Shown here piece by piece: positions 7,674-18,100 of a DNA stretch of 49,917 bases. The position numbers and the translations under genes are program-made. Below the pieces are notes generated by a model, which had not been told where the DNA came from, ran no database searches, and saw only the letters and a program-made list of their open reading frames with translations. Numbering within the stretch: the first letter of the stretch is position 1; every line of letters begins with the position of its first letter. Source of the DNA: Herpetosiphonaceae bacterium (lineage in GTDB: Bacteria > Chloroflexota > Chloroflexia > Chloroflexales > Herpetosiphonaceae); assembly GCA_013538855.1 (NCBI GenBank), contig JABXJS010000192.1, forward strand, positions 1 through 49,917, written 5' to 3'.

Positions 7674-8867
7674 TCAGACCAGACAGCGCGCCGACGCAAG
7701 CCGTGTCAGCAGCGCCAGCAGGTGATCGGGGCCGGGCAGCGCCTGTAGCTCCTGCTGCATCTGCCTGGTGTTAGCGCGGTAGACTGGGTTGTGCAGCAGC
7801 TCGCGCACAGCGTCGCGCACACTGACCGCAGAGAACGTGCGCACCCACTGGTCAAACCCGGTATGTTCAGGGCGCTTGAGCGCACGTCCCAGCCCCAGCT
7901 CCATGGCCTTGACCGCACCGCCCAGCAACTCGCCAGAGAACGGCAGCAGCAGCAAGGGCACACCGTGGCTCAGCGCGCCCATCACAGTTGAAAACGGGCC
8001 ATGGGTGATAAAAACATCACACTGCGGCAAAAGCGCATGGTGCGGAATAAACTGCTCGATATGAATATGCGCAGGCTGAGCGCCGAACTGCGCCGGGTCC
8101 TGGCCGCGCCCGAGCGTCACAATGAGATTCACGTCCGCATCCTGCAGGGCGGCAATGATGGTGGGAAAGACATCCGGCACGCGATACACCGAGCTCATCG
8201 AGGCATACACCGTCGGGCGCGCTGGCAGCTCGCGGCACCAGGCGGGCAGATCGTCCGGGCCAGCGCTAGGCAGCAGCGGGCGCAGCGCATGCATGGTTGG
8301 CAGAAAGCGCGGCTGAAAGCTCAGCGGTGCAAACGAGAGATAGGCGTGGCGATACAGCATATCGATGGCCGGGTAGGGCGCTAAGCCATATGAGCTGCGC
8401 AGGTAGGCCAGCTGCTCGCCGATCAGCGGCTGAAGCACCGCCTCGGGCAAGAAAAAGCTAATGCTGATCGTGGCGTACGGCAGGCCCAGGCGCTCGCCGA
8501 CGATGCAGCTGGCGAACTCAAAATCGTTGCGCACGATGAGATCAGGCTGCCAGTCGGCGCAGAGCGCCAAGAGATCGGGGACCATGGCGTGGGCGGCCTG
8601 ATCGGCGAACACCTCGGTCAGCATCCACGTGCCCTGCTCCGCCAGCGCCAGCTCGGCAAACTCCGGAAAGGTGCGCGCCGTCTCGGCCTCCAGCCAGTCG
8701 AGGCCCGCGCTCAGCGCCGTCAGGCCATGGCGCTCCAGCGTGGGCAGGAACGAGCGAGCGCTGGCAAAGGCGACGGTGTGTCCAGCGCGCTCCAGCTCCG
8801 CGGCGACCGGCAGCATGGGCAGCACGTGGCCGATGCCAGGGTTGGTGGTAAACAAAACGCGCATCAT
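7674..8867 (-). CDS. GT1 (macrolide-type) glycosyltransferase with altered C-terminal motif
   Basis: A two-domain GT-B glycosyltransferase, 397 residues, of the MGT/antibiotic type. The N-terminal acceptor domain opens with TTNPGIGHVLPML, where His14 is the expected catalytic base. The donor domain has the HGP..TVMGALSHGVPLL segment at about 297-311. Canonical members have HGGxGTxxE there, so a Gly is replaced by Pro and the Glu by Gly, which may alter donor binding or activity. The ATG overlaps the stop of the thioesterase gene (ATGA), implying coupling. It would attach a nucleotide sugar, plausibly the CDP-6-deoxysugar made by its neighbours, to the peptide-polyketide. Confidence 0.85.
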   Translation of the reverse strand: MMRVLFTTNPGIGHVLPMLPVAAELERAGHTVAFASARSFLPTLERHGLTALSAGLDWLEAETARTFPEFAELALAEQGTWMLTEVFADQAAHAMVPDLLALCADWQPDLIVRNDFEFASCIVGERLGLPYATISISFFLPEAVLQPLIGEQLAYLRSSYGLAPYPAIDMLYRHAYLSFAPLSFQPRFLPTMHALRPLLPSAGPDDLPAWCRELPARPTVYASMSSVYRVPDVFPTIIAALQDADVNLIVTLGRGQDPAQFGAQPAHIHIEQFIPHHALLPQCDVFITHGPFSTVMGALSHGVPLLLLPFSGELLGGAVKAMELGLGRALKRPEHTGFDQWVRTFSAVSVRDAVRELLHNPVYRANTRQMQQELQALPGPDHLLALLTRLASARCLV

Positions 8868-9676
8868 CGCCCCCGCAGCGCCTGTGTAGGCAGCGCCGAA
8901 GCATCGCTTGGCAGCGGAACCGCTGGCCGCTGCTCGGCGAGCAAGTAGCTGCGCAGCGACTGGAGCAGCGCCGTCTGCGCCGCGCGCAGGTAGAAGTGGC
9001 CGCCAGGAAACAGCTGGAGATCGAAGCTAGCGCGGGTCTGCTCACGCCACAGCTCAAGGTGGCGCTGGCTGACGCTATGGTCGTCGCTGCCGCTGTAGGC
9101 GACGATTGGACAGGGCAGCGCAGGCTCTGGCGCATACGTGTAGGTCTCACAGACCATAAAATCAGCGCGGATGATCGGCAAAAACAGCTCCAGCAGCTCG
9201 GCGTGCTGCAGCACTGGCGGCGGCGTGCCCTCCAGGCCGATCAGCGCCTGCACGAGGTCGTTGTCCGCGAGCCGATAAAAAGCCGTCTGCGGCGGAATCT
9301 GCGGAGCCTGGCGTCCGGAGACAAACAGCCAGCGCGGCAGCGGCGCGGACTGGCGGCGCAGGTGGCGTGCCATCTCAAAGCTGACCAGCGCGCCCATGCT
9401 GTGGCCAAAGAAGGCGAAGTCTTTGCCTGCCAGCAGCGGAGCCAGCTCGTCGGCGATGGCGGGCACCAGCGCGTCCATGGAGCGAAACAGCGGCTCGTAG
9501 ACACGTGCGCCGTGGCCCGGCAGCTCAACAGCGACGATCTCGACCAGCGGCGCAAGCAGCTGCGCCCACGGGCGAAAGACCGCCGCGCTGCCGCCAGCAT
9601 GATAAAAACAGACCAAGCGCAGGGAGGCCAGCGGCTGCGGGCTAACAACGGTATGATGGCAAGTTAGGTGATTCAT
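8864..9676 (-). CDS. Type II thioesterase
   Basis: An alpha/beta hydrolase of 270 residues, of the GrsT/TesA-like editing type that removes wrong or stalled acyl groups from carrier proteins. CFYHAGGS (about 23-30) forms the oxyanion region, GHSMGA holds the nucleophile Ser93, Asp198 or Asp199 lies in SGSDDHSV, and GGHFYL supplies His227. The ATG at 9676 is preferred to an in-frame GTG at 9694 because MNHLTC directly precedes the family start and a purine-rich stretch lies upstream; this choice is moderate. The stop overlaps the following glycosyltransferase start. Its presence matches an assembly line with several carrier domains. Confidence 0.92.
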   Translation of the reverse strand: MNHLTCHHTVVSPQPLASLRLVCFYHAGGSAAVFRPWAQLLAPLVEIVAVELPGHGARVYEPLFRSMDALVPAIADELAPLLAGKDFAFFGHSMGALVSFEMARHLRRQSAPLPRWLFVSGRQAPQIPPQTAFYRLADNDLVQALIGLEGTPPPVLQHAELLELFLPIIRADFMVCETYTYAPEPALPCPIVAYSGSDDHSVSQRHLELWREQTRASFDLQLFPGGHFYLRAAQTALLQSLRSYLLAEQRPAVPLPSDASALPTQALRGR

Positions 9677-9713
9677 GGTCGATCCGTGCTCCACATACAG
9701 TGAGAATGGTCAA

Positions 9714-11186
9714 CTACCAAGCGGACTGGTTATCTGCGCCGACAAGCGAGAGCGGCTCCTGCAGGGCGTACTGCAACATCATGGTGTAGGACTCCTCGCA
9801 GCTCAGGAAGGTTTGCAGCAGCTTGAGGCTGGCGCTGGTATCGCCAGCGAGCTTGAGCGTCTGCGCAAAAATAGCCAAGATCGAGGTCATATAGCCGCTC
9901 TCCGGGCCGATGACATCTTTGGTGTACTCGGCCCCGTAGCGCCGATCGACGGCGACCACCGCCGAGTACCAGCGCACAAACTGCTGCAGCCAGGCGGGGC
10001 GCGGCGGCGTGTGGTTGGTCAGCTCAGCCAGGCCCGGGCAGCGGTTGGTGACATAGACGTGCGCGCACAGCTCCTCGTGAAAGCCCGCCGGCTTGGCCAG
10101 CACGGTCAGCAGCGCATCCTCGGCGCGCACATTGGTAAACGAGTCGGTGATCGCGGCCATGATCGAGGCCATGGCGAGCGTGCGGCCAAGCGTGCCGCCG
10201 CCGGGCATACAGCGCATGCTGGGCACGCTGCCCCAGGTGTAGTTGCACCACATATGCAGCGTCGAGCAGGGCTGGCTGAAGTCCGGCAGGTGCAGCGGCC
10301 CCGCCGCCGTCTCCTCCTGCGGGCTATAGACACAAAACTTGGTGATCGCGCCGGTGATATCGAGGCCAGGATCGGCATCGAGCGCCTGCAGCAGCACGTC
10401 GAGGCCCGCGCCGCCGAGGGCAAAAGTAGCATCGGCGGGAAACGCGCTGCGCGGCGGCGACTCCGCGCGGTCGCCGTAGGCCTGCAAAATAATGCCGACC
10501 AGCCGATCAAGGTCGTTGGGGATTTTGCGCTGCAGCAGCTTGATCTTCTCCATCTCGGCATCGAGGCGCGGATGGGCCTGGTTGACAATGAAGATGCTCT
10601 CGGCGTCAAACAGCAAGGTGTGCACAGGCGGACGCCAGCCCGCCGCCATGCTTGGCAGCAGCAGGCCCAAGAATATATCGCTGAGCATACGTATCTTGCC
10701 CTGCGAGTGCGGCCCAGCGCTCTGGTGCACCACAAACACGCGATGGCGCTGCGGATCGGCGGGCGCACGCAGCAGCACTGGCGCGCCAGCGAACGTCGGC
10801 GTTGACCAGGAGCGCGCAGCCGTGAGCGCGCTTGGGCGCGGTGGCGCGTAAAGCGGCACAACTTCGACATCAGGCAGCGCCGCCAGCGTCTCCAGCGTGG
10901 CCGGGCTGGTAAAGCCGCTGTTGAAGCCCAGCAGAATATCGGCGCGATAGCCAGCGTCGCCGACCTGCCGCAGCATGTGCGGGATGGTATAGCCCAGATA
11001 CTGCTCGGCACCATACGTGCAGCTGACCACGCCAAGCATGCGCTGCTCGTCGAACACGCCACCGGTCCAGGCTTCGATCTGAGCCTTGTAGCCTAGAATC
11101 CGCTCACGATCGTTGCGCATCGATGCGCTTTGCTCGGCTGTTGATGACAGCTCGTGTGATTTGATGGGTATGAGAAATGATTGCAT
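9714..11186 (-). CDS. Unrecognised protein A, GT-A-like, paralogue of 6232-7659
   Basis: A protein of 490 residues, clearly paralogous to the protein at 6232-7659 but with a longer N- and C-terminus. Conserved landmarks are ADILLGFNSGF (about 82-92), GWRPP, LLFDAESIFI with Asp194/Glu196, ITKFCVYSP, CMPGGGTLGRTL, RAEDALLTVLA with Glu356/Asp357, and YVTNRCPG. The acidic pairs resemble the DxD and ED motifs of GT-A glycosyltransferases, so an unusual sugar transferase is my best guess; function is not shown. The start at 11186 is supported by AGGGA 7 bases upstream; a longer open frame to 11633 only overlaps the PKS gene in another frame. It follows the terminal PKS gene by 49 bases. Confidence 0.78.
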   Translation of the reverse strand: MQSFLIPIKSHELSSTAEQSASMRNDRERILGYKAQIEAWTGGVFDEQRMLGVVSCTYGAEQYLGYTIPHMLRQVGDAGYRADILLGFNSGFTSPATLETLAALPDVEVVPLYAPPRPSALTAARSWSTPTFAGAPVLLRAPADPQRHRVFVVHQSAGPHSQGKIRMLSDIFLGLLLPSMAAGWRPPVHTLLFDAESIFIVNQAHPRLDAEMEKIKLLQRKIPNDLDRLVGIILQAYGDRAESPPRSAFPADATFALGGAGLDVLLQALDADPGLDITGAITKFCVYSPQEETAAGPLHLPDFSQPCSTLHMWCNYTWGSVPSMRCMPGGGTLGRTLAMASIMAAITDSFTNVRAEDALLTVLAKPAGFHEELCAHVYVTNRCPGLAELTNHTPPRPAWLQQFVRWYSAVVAVDRRYGAEYTKDVIGPESGYMTSILAIFAQTLKLAGDTSASLKLLQTFLSCEESYTMMLQYALQEPLSLVGADNQSAW

Positions 11187-11235
11187 AGCGTTTCCCTGTG
11201 TGCGCGTGAGATGCGCCATCTGTGTATAGATCAGC

Positions 11236-14200
11236 CTACGCCGCGACATGCTCACGCTGTGCATGCTCCAGCGCGTGCTTGAGCGCGTGCGCCACCGCCT
11301 GCACATGCGGCGCATGCAGCAAGGTCTGGTGATTGCCAGACACCGACGTGATCGTGAGCGGCCCGCGCACATACGCCGACCAGCCGAGGTCGTGAGCGGC
11401 GTCTGCGCCAAAGCCAAACAGCGCGCTGGACTCCACGGCCGCGCTGGCCCGCACAAGCAGCACAGCGCCAGCGTAGGGCTGCGGCTGATAGTCCCAGCAC
11501 GCCTGCGCGTGGGTGCGAAACATCTGCACAAAGTGGTGCAGCTGATCGAGCGTAAACTCAGGCGGGAAGTAGCGCTGGTGCAGCGCCAGCTCAAGCATGT
11601 GCGCCAGGCGGTCGGCCTCGGCGATGGGCGCAAGCTGCGCGGCGGTGATGCCTAGCTCCGGCCCGAGCATCGCGCAGGCCAGCTCGGCATCGCTGAGCTG
11701 ATCGGGCGCGAGGCCCTGCTGCTGCGCTGGCGTGTCCAGCAGCACCACAAGCGCGACCTGCTCGTGCTGCTGCTGTAGCTGCTGGGCCATCTCCAGCGCG
11801 ATCAGCCCGCCCATCGACCAGCCGCCGATGATGTAGGGGCCGCTCGGCTGCACGCTGCGCAGCTCGTCGATGTAGCTTGACGCCATCGCCGCAATGCTGG
11901 TGCGCGGCGGCTGGCGGCCATCGATGCCGCGCGCCTGGAAGCCGTAGAGCGGCTGATCTGGCCCAAGCAGGCGCGCCAGCTCGGCATAGCACAGCGCGAG
12001 GCCGCCGCTCGGATGCACGCAGAAAAACGGCGGCCGCGCGCCAGCAGGCTGGAGGCGCACGAGCGCTGCTGGCGCGTCCTCCGGCGCTGTGCGCAGCAGA
12101 TCGACCTGCGCCGCCAGCTCGGCAATCGTCGGGCGCTCAAAGAGCATACGCGGCTCCACCGCCACGCCGCAGACCTGCGAAAGCTGCGCGGTCAGCCGCA
12201 GCGCCAGCAGCGAGTCGCCGCCAAGATCGAAGAAGTTGTCGTGGATGCCCACCGCGTCGATGCCGATGGTGTCGCCCCAGCAGCGCGCCAGCAGCACCTC
12301 GGTCGCGCTGCGCGCCGCCACAAACGGCGTCGGCAGGTTGGGGCGCGCGTAGGCCGTCGATAGGCTGGGCTGGTCGCTGCTGGCCGCGCTGCTGGCGGTT
12401 GCTGGTGGCGCGCTAGCCGGTCGGCCCAACGGCGCGAGCCAGTAGCGCGTGTGCTCGAACGGATAGGTCGGCAGGCGCACAAACGCCCCCTGATCAGGAA
12501 AAACCTGCGCCCAGTCGAGCGCCACCCCGCTAAGCCACAGGCGGCCCAGCGCCGTCAGCAGCACAAGGTCCTCTGGCTGCTGGTCGTGCGGATGGCGGCC
12601 GGAGGCGATCACCGCATGGCGCGGCGTGAGCTGCGGATGCTTGCGCACAAGCGCGCTGAGCGCCTGGCCCGGGCCGACCTCGAGCAGCGCGCATGCTGGA
12701 TCGGCTAAGATGGTCTCCAGCCCAGCGTTGAATCGCACCGTCGACTCTAGATGGCGCACCCAGTAGTGCTGGTCGCCAAGCTCGGCGGCGCTGATCCAGG
12801 TGCCGGTGACATTGGAGATATAGGGAATGCGCGGCTGGCGCATGGTAATCGTCCGCGCATAGGCCGCAAACTCGTCGAGGATGGGCGCAAGCAGCGGCGA
12901 GTGCGCCGCCCGGTTGAAGGCGATCAGGCGGCAGGATATATCGCGCGCCGCGAGCGTGTCGGCAAAGGCTGCGACAGCCGCCACCGTTCCGGAGACAACG
13001 CACTGCGACGGGCTGTTGATCACCGCCAGGTAGACATCGGGCGGCAGCAGCGCTTGTAGCTCCTCGACAGCCAGCGCGACGCTTAGGCAGCTGCCTTCGG
13101 GCAAGCTATCGAAGAGCTTGCCGCGCAGCGTCACCAGGGCCAGCGCCTCCTCCAGCGTGATCGTCTCGGCCAGGCAGGCAGCGGTGTACTCGCCAAGGCT
13201 ATGGCCGATCAGCAGCGTCGGCGCAACGCCCCAGGCCAGCCACTGCTGGGCGAGCGCGTACTCCATCGTAAACAGCCCGAGCAGCGCATGGGCCGCCACC
13301 TGCTGGAAGGCGTCGCTCTGCGCGGCGGTTGGCGTGTGCGCGGCGTACATCAACTCGCGCAGGTCGGCATCAATCTGCGGCCGCACGATCTCGGCGCAGC
13401 GATCAACTGCCGCGCGAAAAGCAGGCAGGCGCTGGTACAGCGCGTGGCCCATGTTGAAGTACTGCGAGCCAGCGCCAGGGAAGAGAAACGCCAGCGCTCT
13501 GCGCTCCTGCTGCGCCACGCCGCTGAGCACGCGCTGCGGATCACGGGCGGCGAGCAGCGTCTGCGCCTCCTGCAGCGTTCGCGCCAGCACAACGCGGCGC
13601 TGGGCAAAGGCGTGGCGGCGCTCGCGCAGCGTGTAGGCCACATCGACGAGCCGCAGATCGGGCTGCGCCGCGCAGTGGTCGGCAAGCTGCGTCGTGGCCG
13701 TCTCGAGCGCGCTCGCGGTTTTGGCTGACAGCGGCACAATCTGCCAGGCGGCGGCGGCGGCAGGCGCAGGATCAGCGCACGGGGCCTCCTCCAAAATCAT
13801 ATGCACATTGGTGCCGCCAATGCCAAACGAGCTGACGCCAGCCCGGCGCGGCGTCGGGCCAGCGGGCCAGGGCGTCAGCGTGGTGTTGACGTAGAACGGG
13901 CTGCTGGCAAAATTGATCTCCGGGTTGGGCGCGCTGAAATTCAAGCTCGGCGGGATGCGGCGATGGTGCAGCGCCAGCGCCGTCTTGATCAGGCCCGAGA
14001 CACCGGCGGCAGCGTCGAGATGGCCGATGTTGCTTTTGATCGAGCCCAGCGCACAGAACTGGGTGCGCTCGGTGTGCAGCCGAAACGCCCGCGTCAGCGC
14101 CGCAACCTCGATCGGATCGCCGATCGGTGTGGCCGTGCCATGGGCCTCGACGTAGGTGATGCTGTCCGGCTCCACCTCGGCGAGCGCGTGTGCCGCTGCG

Positions 14201-15099
14201 ATCACCGCCGCCTGACCCTCCTCGCTCGGTGCAGCGTAGCCCGCCTTGAGATTGCCATCGTTGTTCACCGCCGCGCCTTTGATGACCGCGTAGATCTGAT
14301 CGCCATCGGCCAGTGCCTCCTCCAGGCGCTTGAGCACAACCACGCCGAGGCCATTGCCGCGCAGCGTGCCCGCCGCCTGATGGTCAAAGGGCCGACAGTG
14401 GCCATCGGGCGCGAGGATGCCGCCGGGCTGATAGAGGTAGCCCTGCCGCTGCGGAAAGCTCAGCGAAACGCCGCCAGCCAGCGCCAGGTCGCACTGATAG
14501 CTGAGCAGGCTCTGCACAGCCAGGTGCGCGGCGACGAGCGAGGTTGAGCAGGCGCTCTGCACGGTCATGCTCGGGCCGCGCAGGTTGAGCTTGTAGGAGA
14601 CGCGCGTGGCCAGGAAGTCCTTGTCGCTGCTGATGATGATCTGCGCGTAGTCGGCGGCGCTGCCGTGGCCCAGCGCGGCGAAGATATTATTGAACAGATA
14701 GGTGTTGACGCTCGCGCCGGCATACACGCCGATCTGGCCTGCGAAGCTGTGCGGCGGGTAACCGGCGTCCTCCAGCGCCGTCCAGGCCGCCTCCAAGAAC
14801 AAGCGCTGCTGCGGATCGATGGCCTCGGCCTCGCGCGGCGTATAGTCAAAAAAGCTGGCGTCAAAGCCCGCCACATCGTCGATGCACGCTCCGGCTTTGA
14901 CGTAGTTTGGCTGCGCCAGCAGGTCGGGGTCGATGCCCGCCTCCGCCAGCTCCGCAGCGCTGAAGAAGGTCACGGCCTCGACGCCGTCGCACAGGTTGCG
15001 CCACAGCGCATCAACTGAGCTAGCTCCTGGCCATAGCCCAGCCATGCCAATGATGGCGATGGACAGGGCGTCGGTTGAAAATGTATCGCTTGAGCTCAT
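11236..15099 (-). CDS. Terminal type I PKS module, KS-AT-ACP-TE
   Basis: This 1287-residue subunit is the last of the assembly line. KS covers about 10-440 with Cys184 (QSACSTS), His320 (HGTATPIGD) and His360 (NIGHLDA). AT is about 535-860 with Ser634 in GHSLGEY; the specificity segment reads RAAHS, which is neither clear HAFH nor YASH, so the extender unit is uncertain but malonyl is simplest. The carrier domain has GGDSLL with Ser963. TE is about 1022-1280 with GWSMGG Ser1095, Asp1122 and His1257. KR, DH and ER are absent, so the last unit stays a beta-keto group. After a Tyr-loading module this could give a free acid, or cyclise, for example to an N-acyl tetramic acid ring or a lactone through Thr; that is inference. 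Confidence 0.94.
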   Translation of the reverse strand: MSSSDTFSTDALSIAIIGMAGLWPGASSVDALWRNLCDGVEAVTFFSAAELAEAGIDPDLLAQPNYVKAGACIDDVAGFDASFFDYTPREAEAIDPQQRLFLEAAWTALEDAGYPPHSFAGQIGVYAGASVNTYLFNNIFAALGHGSAADYAQIIISSDKDFLATRVSYKLNLRGPSMTVQSACSTSLVAAHLAVQSLLSYQCDLALAGGVSLSFPQRQGYLYQPGGILAPDGHCRPFDHQAAGTLRGNGLGVVVLKRLEEALADGDQIYAVIKGAAVNNDGNLKAGYAAPSEEGQAAVIAAAHALAEVEPDSITYVEAHGTATPIGDPIEVAALTRAFRLHTERTQFCALGSIKSNIGHLDAAAGVSGLIKTALALHHRRIPPSLNFSAPNPEINFASSPFYVNTTLTPWPAGPTPRRAGVSSFGIGGTNVHMILEEAPCADPAPAAAAAWQIVPLSAKTASALETATTQLADHCAAQPDLRLVDVAYTLRERRHAFAQRRVVLARTLQEAQTLLAARDPQRVLSGVAQQERRALAFLFPGAGSQYFNMGHALYQRLPAFRAAVDRCAEIVRPQIDADLRELMYAAHTPTAAQSDAFQQVAAHALLGLFTMEYALAQQWLAWGVAPTLLIGHSLGEYTAACLAETITLEEALALVTLRGKLFDSLPEGSCLSVALAVEELQALLPPDVYLAVINSPSQCVVSGTVAAVAAFADTLAARDISCRLIAFNRAAHSPLLAPILDEFAAYARTITMRQPRIPYISNVTGTWISAAELGDQHYWVRHLESTVRFNAGLETILADPACALLEVGPGQALSALVRKHPQLTPRHAVIASGRHPHDQQPEDLVLLTALGRLWLSGVALDWAQVFPDQGAFVRLPTYPFEHTRYWLAPLGRPASAPPATASSAASSDQPSLSTAYARPNLPTPFVAARSATEVLLARCWGDTIGIDAVGIHDNFFDLGGDSLLALRLTAQLSQVCGVAVEPRMLFERPTIAELAAQVDLLRTAPEDAPAALVRLQPAGARPPFFCVHPSGGLALCYAELARLLGPDQPLYGFQARGIDGRQPPRTSIAAMASSYIDELRSVQPSGPYIIGGWSMGGLIALEMAQQLQQQHEQVALVVLLDTPAQQQGLAPDQLSDAELACAMLGPELGITAAQLAPIAEADRLAHMLELALHQRYFPPEFTLDQLHHFVQMFRTHAQACWDYQPQPYAGAVLLVRASAAVESSALFGFGADAAHDLGWSAYVRGPLTITSVSGNHQTLLHAPHVQAVAHALKHALEHAQREHVAA

Positions 15100-15133
15100 A
15101 CTCCTACCAATCTATCGAATGCACCATCTGGCG

Positions 15134-18100
15134 CTAGCGTTTAACCCGGCGCTTCTGCTGCAGCAGCGCCGCGCGCTGGCGCTGACCATGGCCCTGCATC
15201 GCCTGCAGCGTGCGCGCCTGGTCGGCAGCGCCGCCGTGCAGATGCTGGGCGAGCGCGCTGACGGTTGGAAAGCGAAACAGCGTGCTGATGCTTAGATCGC
15301 GCTGCAGCAGCGGCTTGAGCAGGCTCAACACCTTGATCATGCTGATTGAGCTGCCGCCGATGTCGAAAAAGTTGTCGCTGGTGCCAATCTCGGGCTGCTG
15401 CAGCACCTGCGCCCACACGCTGGCGATCTGCTGCTCCAGCTCCGTCGCCGGCGCACGCCGCAGACCGCTGCTGAGCGAGCGCAGTTCAAGCGGCCGCAGC
15501 GCCAGCGCCCGCCGATCCAGCTTGTTGTTCGGCGTCATGGGAAACTCGGGCACCACGACCAGCGCCGCCGGAAGCATATAGCTGGGCAGCTGCTGCCGCA
15601 GTCCATTCAGCGCGTCAGCGATCAGCGCATCAGCAGCGACGTGATCGTGCGCCAGCGCCGTGATGTAGCCAACCAGCCGCAGGCCCGCGACCGGGTCCGG
15701 CTGGGCCACCACTACGGCACCAGCGACGCCAGGCTGCTGCGCTAGCGCATGCTCAACCTCGCCGAGCTCGATGCGGAAGCCGCGCACCTTCACCTGGTCA
15801 TCGAGCCGCCCAAGATAGGCGATGGTGCCATCTGGGCGGTAGCGGCCTACGTCGCCGGTGCGGTAGAGCTGGCCGCTGCCAAAGGGGTTGGGCAGAAACT
15901 TCGCCGCGTTGAGCGTCGGGCGGTTGAGATAGCCCAGCGCCACGCCAGCGCCACCGATGTAGATCTCACCGGGCACACCGATGGGCACCGGCTGGAGATT
16001 GCGGTTGAGGATGTACACGTGCACATTGCCAATCGGACGGCCAATCGGCGGATCGTCCGGCAGCTCTGGATCGCAGCGCATCATCGTGGCGCAGACGGTG
16101 GCCTCGGTCGGGCCGTAGGCGTTGATGAAGCGGCGGCCACGGCCCCAGCGGCGCACAATCTCGGCCGAGCAGTGCTCGCCAGCGGCGATGATCGTCTCGA
16201 GCGCAGGCAGCTCCGCGTCAGGCAGCGCGGCCAGCAGCGCCGGCGACAGCGTCACCGTGGTGATCTGGTAGCGGTCGAGCAGATCGAGCACATCGAGGGT
16301 GCCGTGCGTGCCATCCGGCGGCAGATAGAGCGCTGCACCAGCAATCAGCGTGGTGAATATCTCCGACACCGAGGCGTCGAAGCTGAACGAGGCCATCTGC
16401 AGCACGCGGCTGTCCGGCGACAGGCCAAACCAGCCGATCTGCTCCTGCACCAGGTTGCACAGCCCGCGGTGGCGCAGCTGCACGCCCTTGGGCTGGCCGG
16501 TCGAGCCGGAGGTGTAGATCACGTAGGCCACAGCGTCAGGGCTGGCGCGGCAGGCAGGGTTAGCGGCTGGCGCAGCGGGCAGCGCATCACGCTGATCAAG
16601 GCAGATAACGCGCATATCCGGACGGGCGAGGCTAGTCTGAACGTGATCGAGCAGGCGCGACTGGGTCAGCAGCACGCTGATATCAGCATCGGCCAGCATG
16701 GCAGCCTGCCGCTCGGCGGGGTAGGCTGGATCGAGCGGCACGTAGGCCGCGCCCGCCTTGAGCACGCCCAGCAGGCCCACGATCTGCTCCAGCGAGCGCG
16801 CGCAGAGGATGCCAATGCGCATACCTGGCCCTGCGCCAAGCGCGATCAACTGATGCGCCAGCTGGTTGGCCTGCGCGTTCAAGCTGCGATAGTCCAGCGC
16901 CTGATCACCGGCCACCACAGCGGTGCGCTCACCATACGCGACGACCTGCGCCTCGAAGAGCTGCTGGATGCAGACACTGTCAGAAAACGGCCGCGCCGTC
17001 GCGTTCCACTCAAACAGCAGGCGATGGCGCTCGACAGGCGACAGCACCGTCAGCGCATCGATGGTGCTCTCCGGCCGCTGGCCAATCGCGGCGAGCAGAG
17101 TCAGAAAGTGGCCGAGCATACGCTCGATCGTGCTGGCATCAAACAGATCAGTGTTGTACTCGAGCACGCCACGCAGGCTGGCATCGGCCTCGCTCATCGT
17201 CAGCGTCAGATCAAACTTGGCCGGGCTGTGGATCTCGCTGAGCATGGACAGGCCGACCGGGCCACCGTGCAGCGGCGTGTTCTGCAGCGCAAACAGCACC
17301 TGAAACAGCGGCGTGCGGCTGACATCGCGCTCGACCTGGAGCGCATCGACCAGCACCTCAAAGGGCAGGTCCTGGTGCGCGTAGGCGTCGAGCGCGGTCT
17401 GGCGCACCTGGCGCAGCAGATCAACAAAAGCCAGGCTGCTGTCAAACGTCACGCGCAGCACCAGCGTGTTCACAAAGCAGCCGATCAACTGCTCCAGCGC
17501 CTTGTGGTGGCGGTTGGCGATCGGCGTGCCGATGAGCAAGTCATCCTGGCGGCTGTAAATGTGCAGCAGCACGCTCCAAGCTGCCAGCAGCGTCATAAAC
17601 AGCGTGGCCGCGTGATCCTGGCTGATTGATCGCAGCTGGGCGCTGACTGCGGCGGGCACCGTAAACGCCTGCTGTGCGCCGTTCAGCGTGCGCACCGGCG
17701 GCCGCGGGCGATCCGTCGGCAGATCAAGCACCGGCAGCGGGCCAGCGAGCTGCTGCTGCCAGTAGCCAAGCTGCTGCTCGAGCAGCGCGCCCTGCAGGCT
17801 CTGGCGCTGCCAGGCGGCGAAGTCGGCATACTGGATCGCCAGCGGCGGGCGCGTGATTGGCTCGCCGGCCAGCATCGCCGCAAAGATCGTCTCGATCTCC
17901 TCGACCAGCAGGCCCACCGACCAGGCATCGAAGACGCTGTGGTGCACGGTCAAGACCAGCAGGTAGCGCGCTGGCTCAAGCTGGAGCAGCCGCACGCGCA
18001 GCAGCAGGTCAGTGCTCATCTCAAAGCGCCGCTGCATCTCCGCGCGCACAATCGTCTGGGCTGTGCGCTCGCGCTCGGCAGACGCAAGCTGGCGCAGGTC

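Noticed and set aside
11187-11633. N-terminal extension of unknown protein A
   Set aside because: It overlaps the PKS thioesterase coding region in another frame; the ATG at 11186 has a good ribosome site and matches the paralogue start.
15749-17629. Plus-strand 626-residue open frame, and similar long frames opposite other cluster genes
   Set aside because: These are antisense shadows of GC-rich coding DNA. The minus-strand frames have complete NRPS, PKS and enzyme motifs; the shadows have none.
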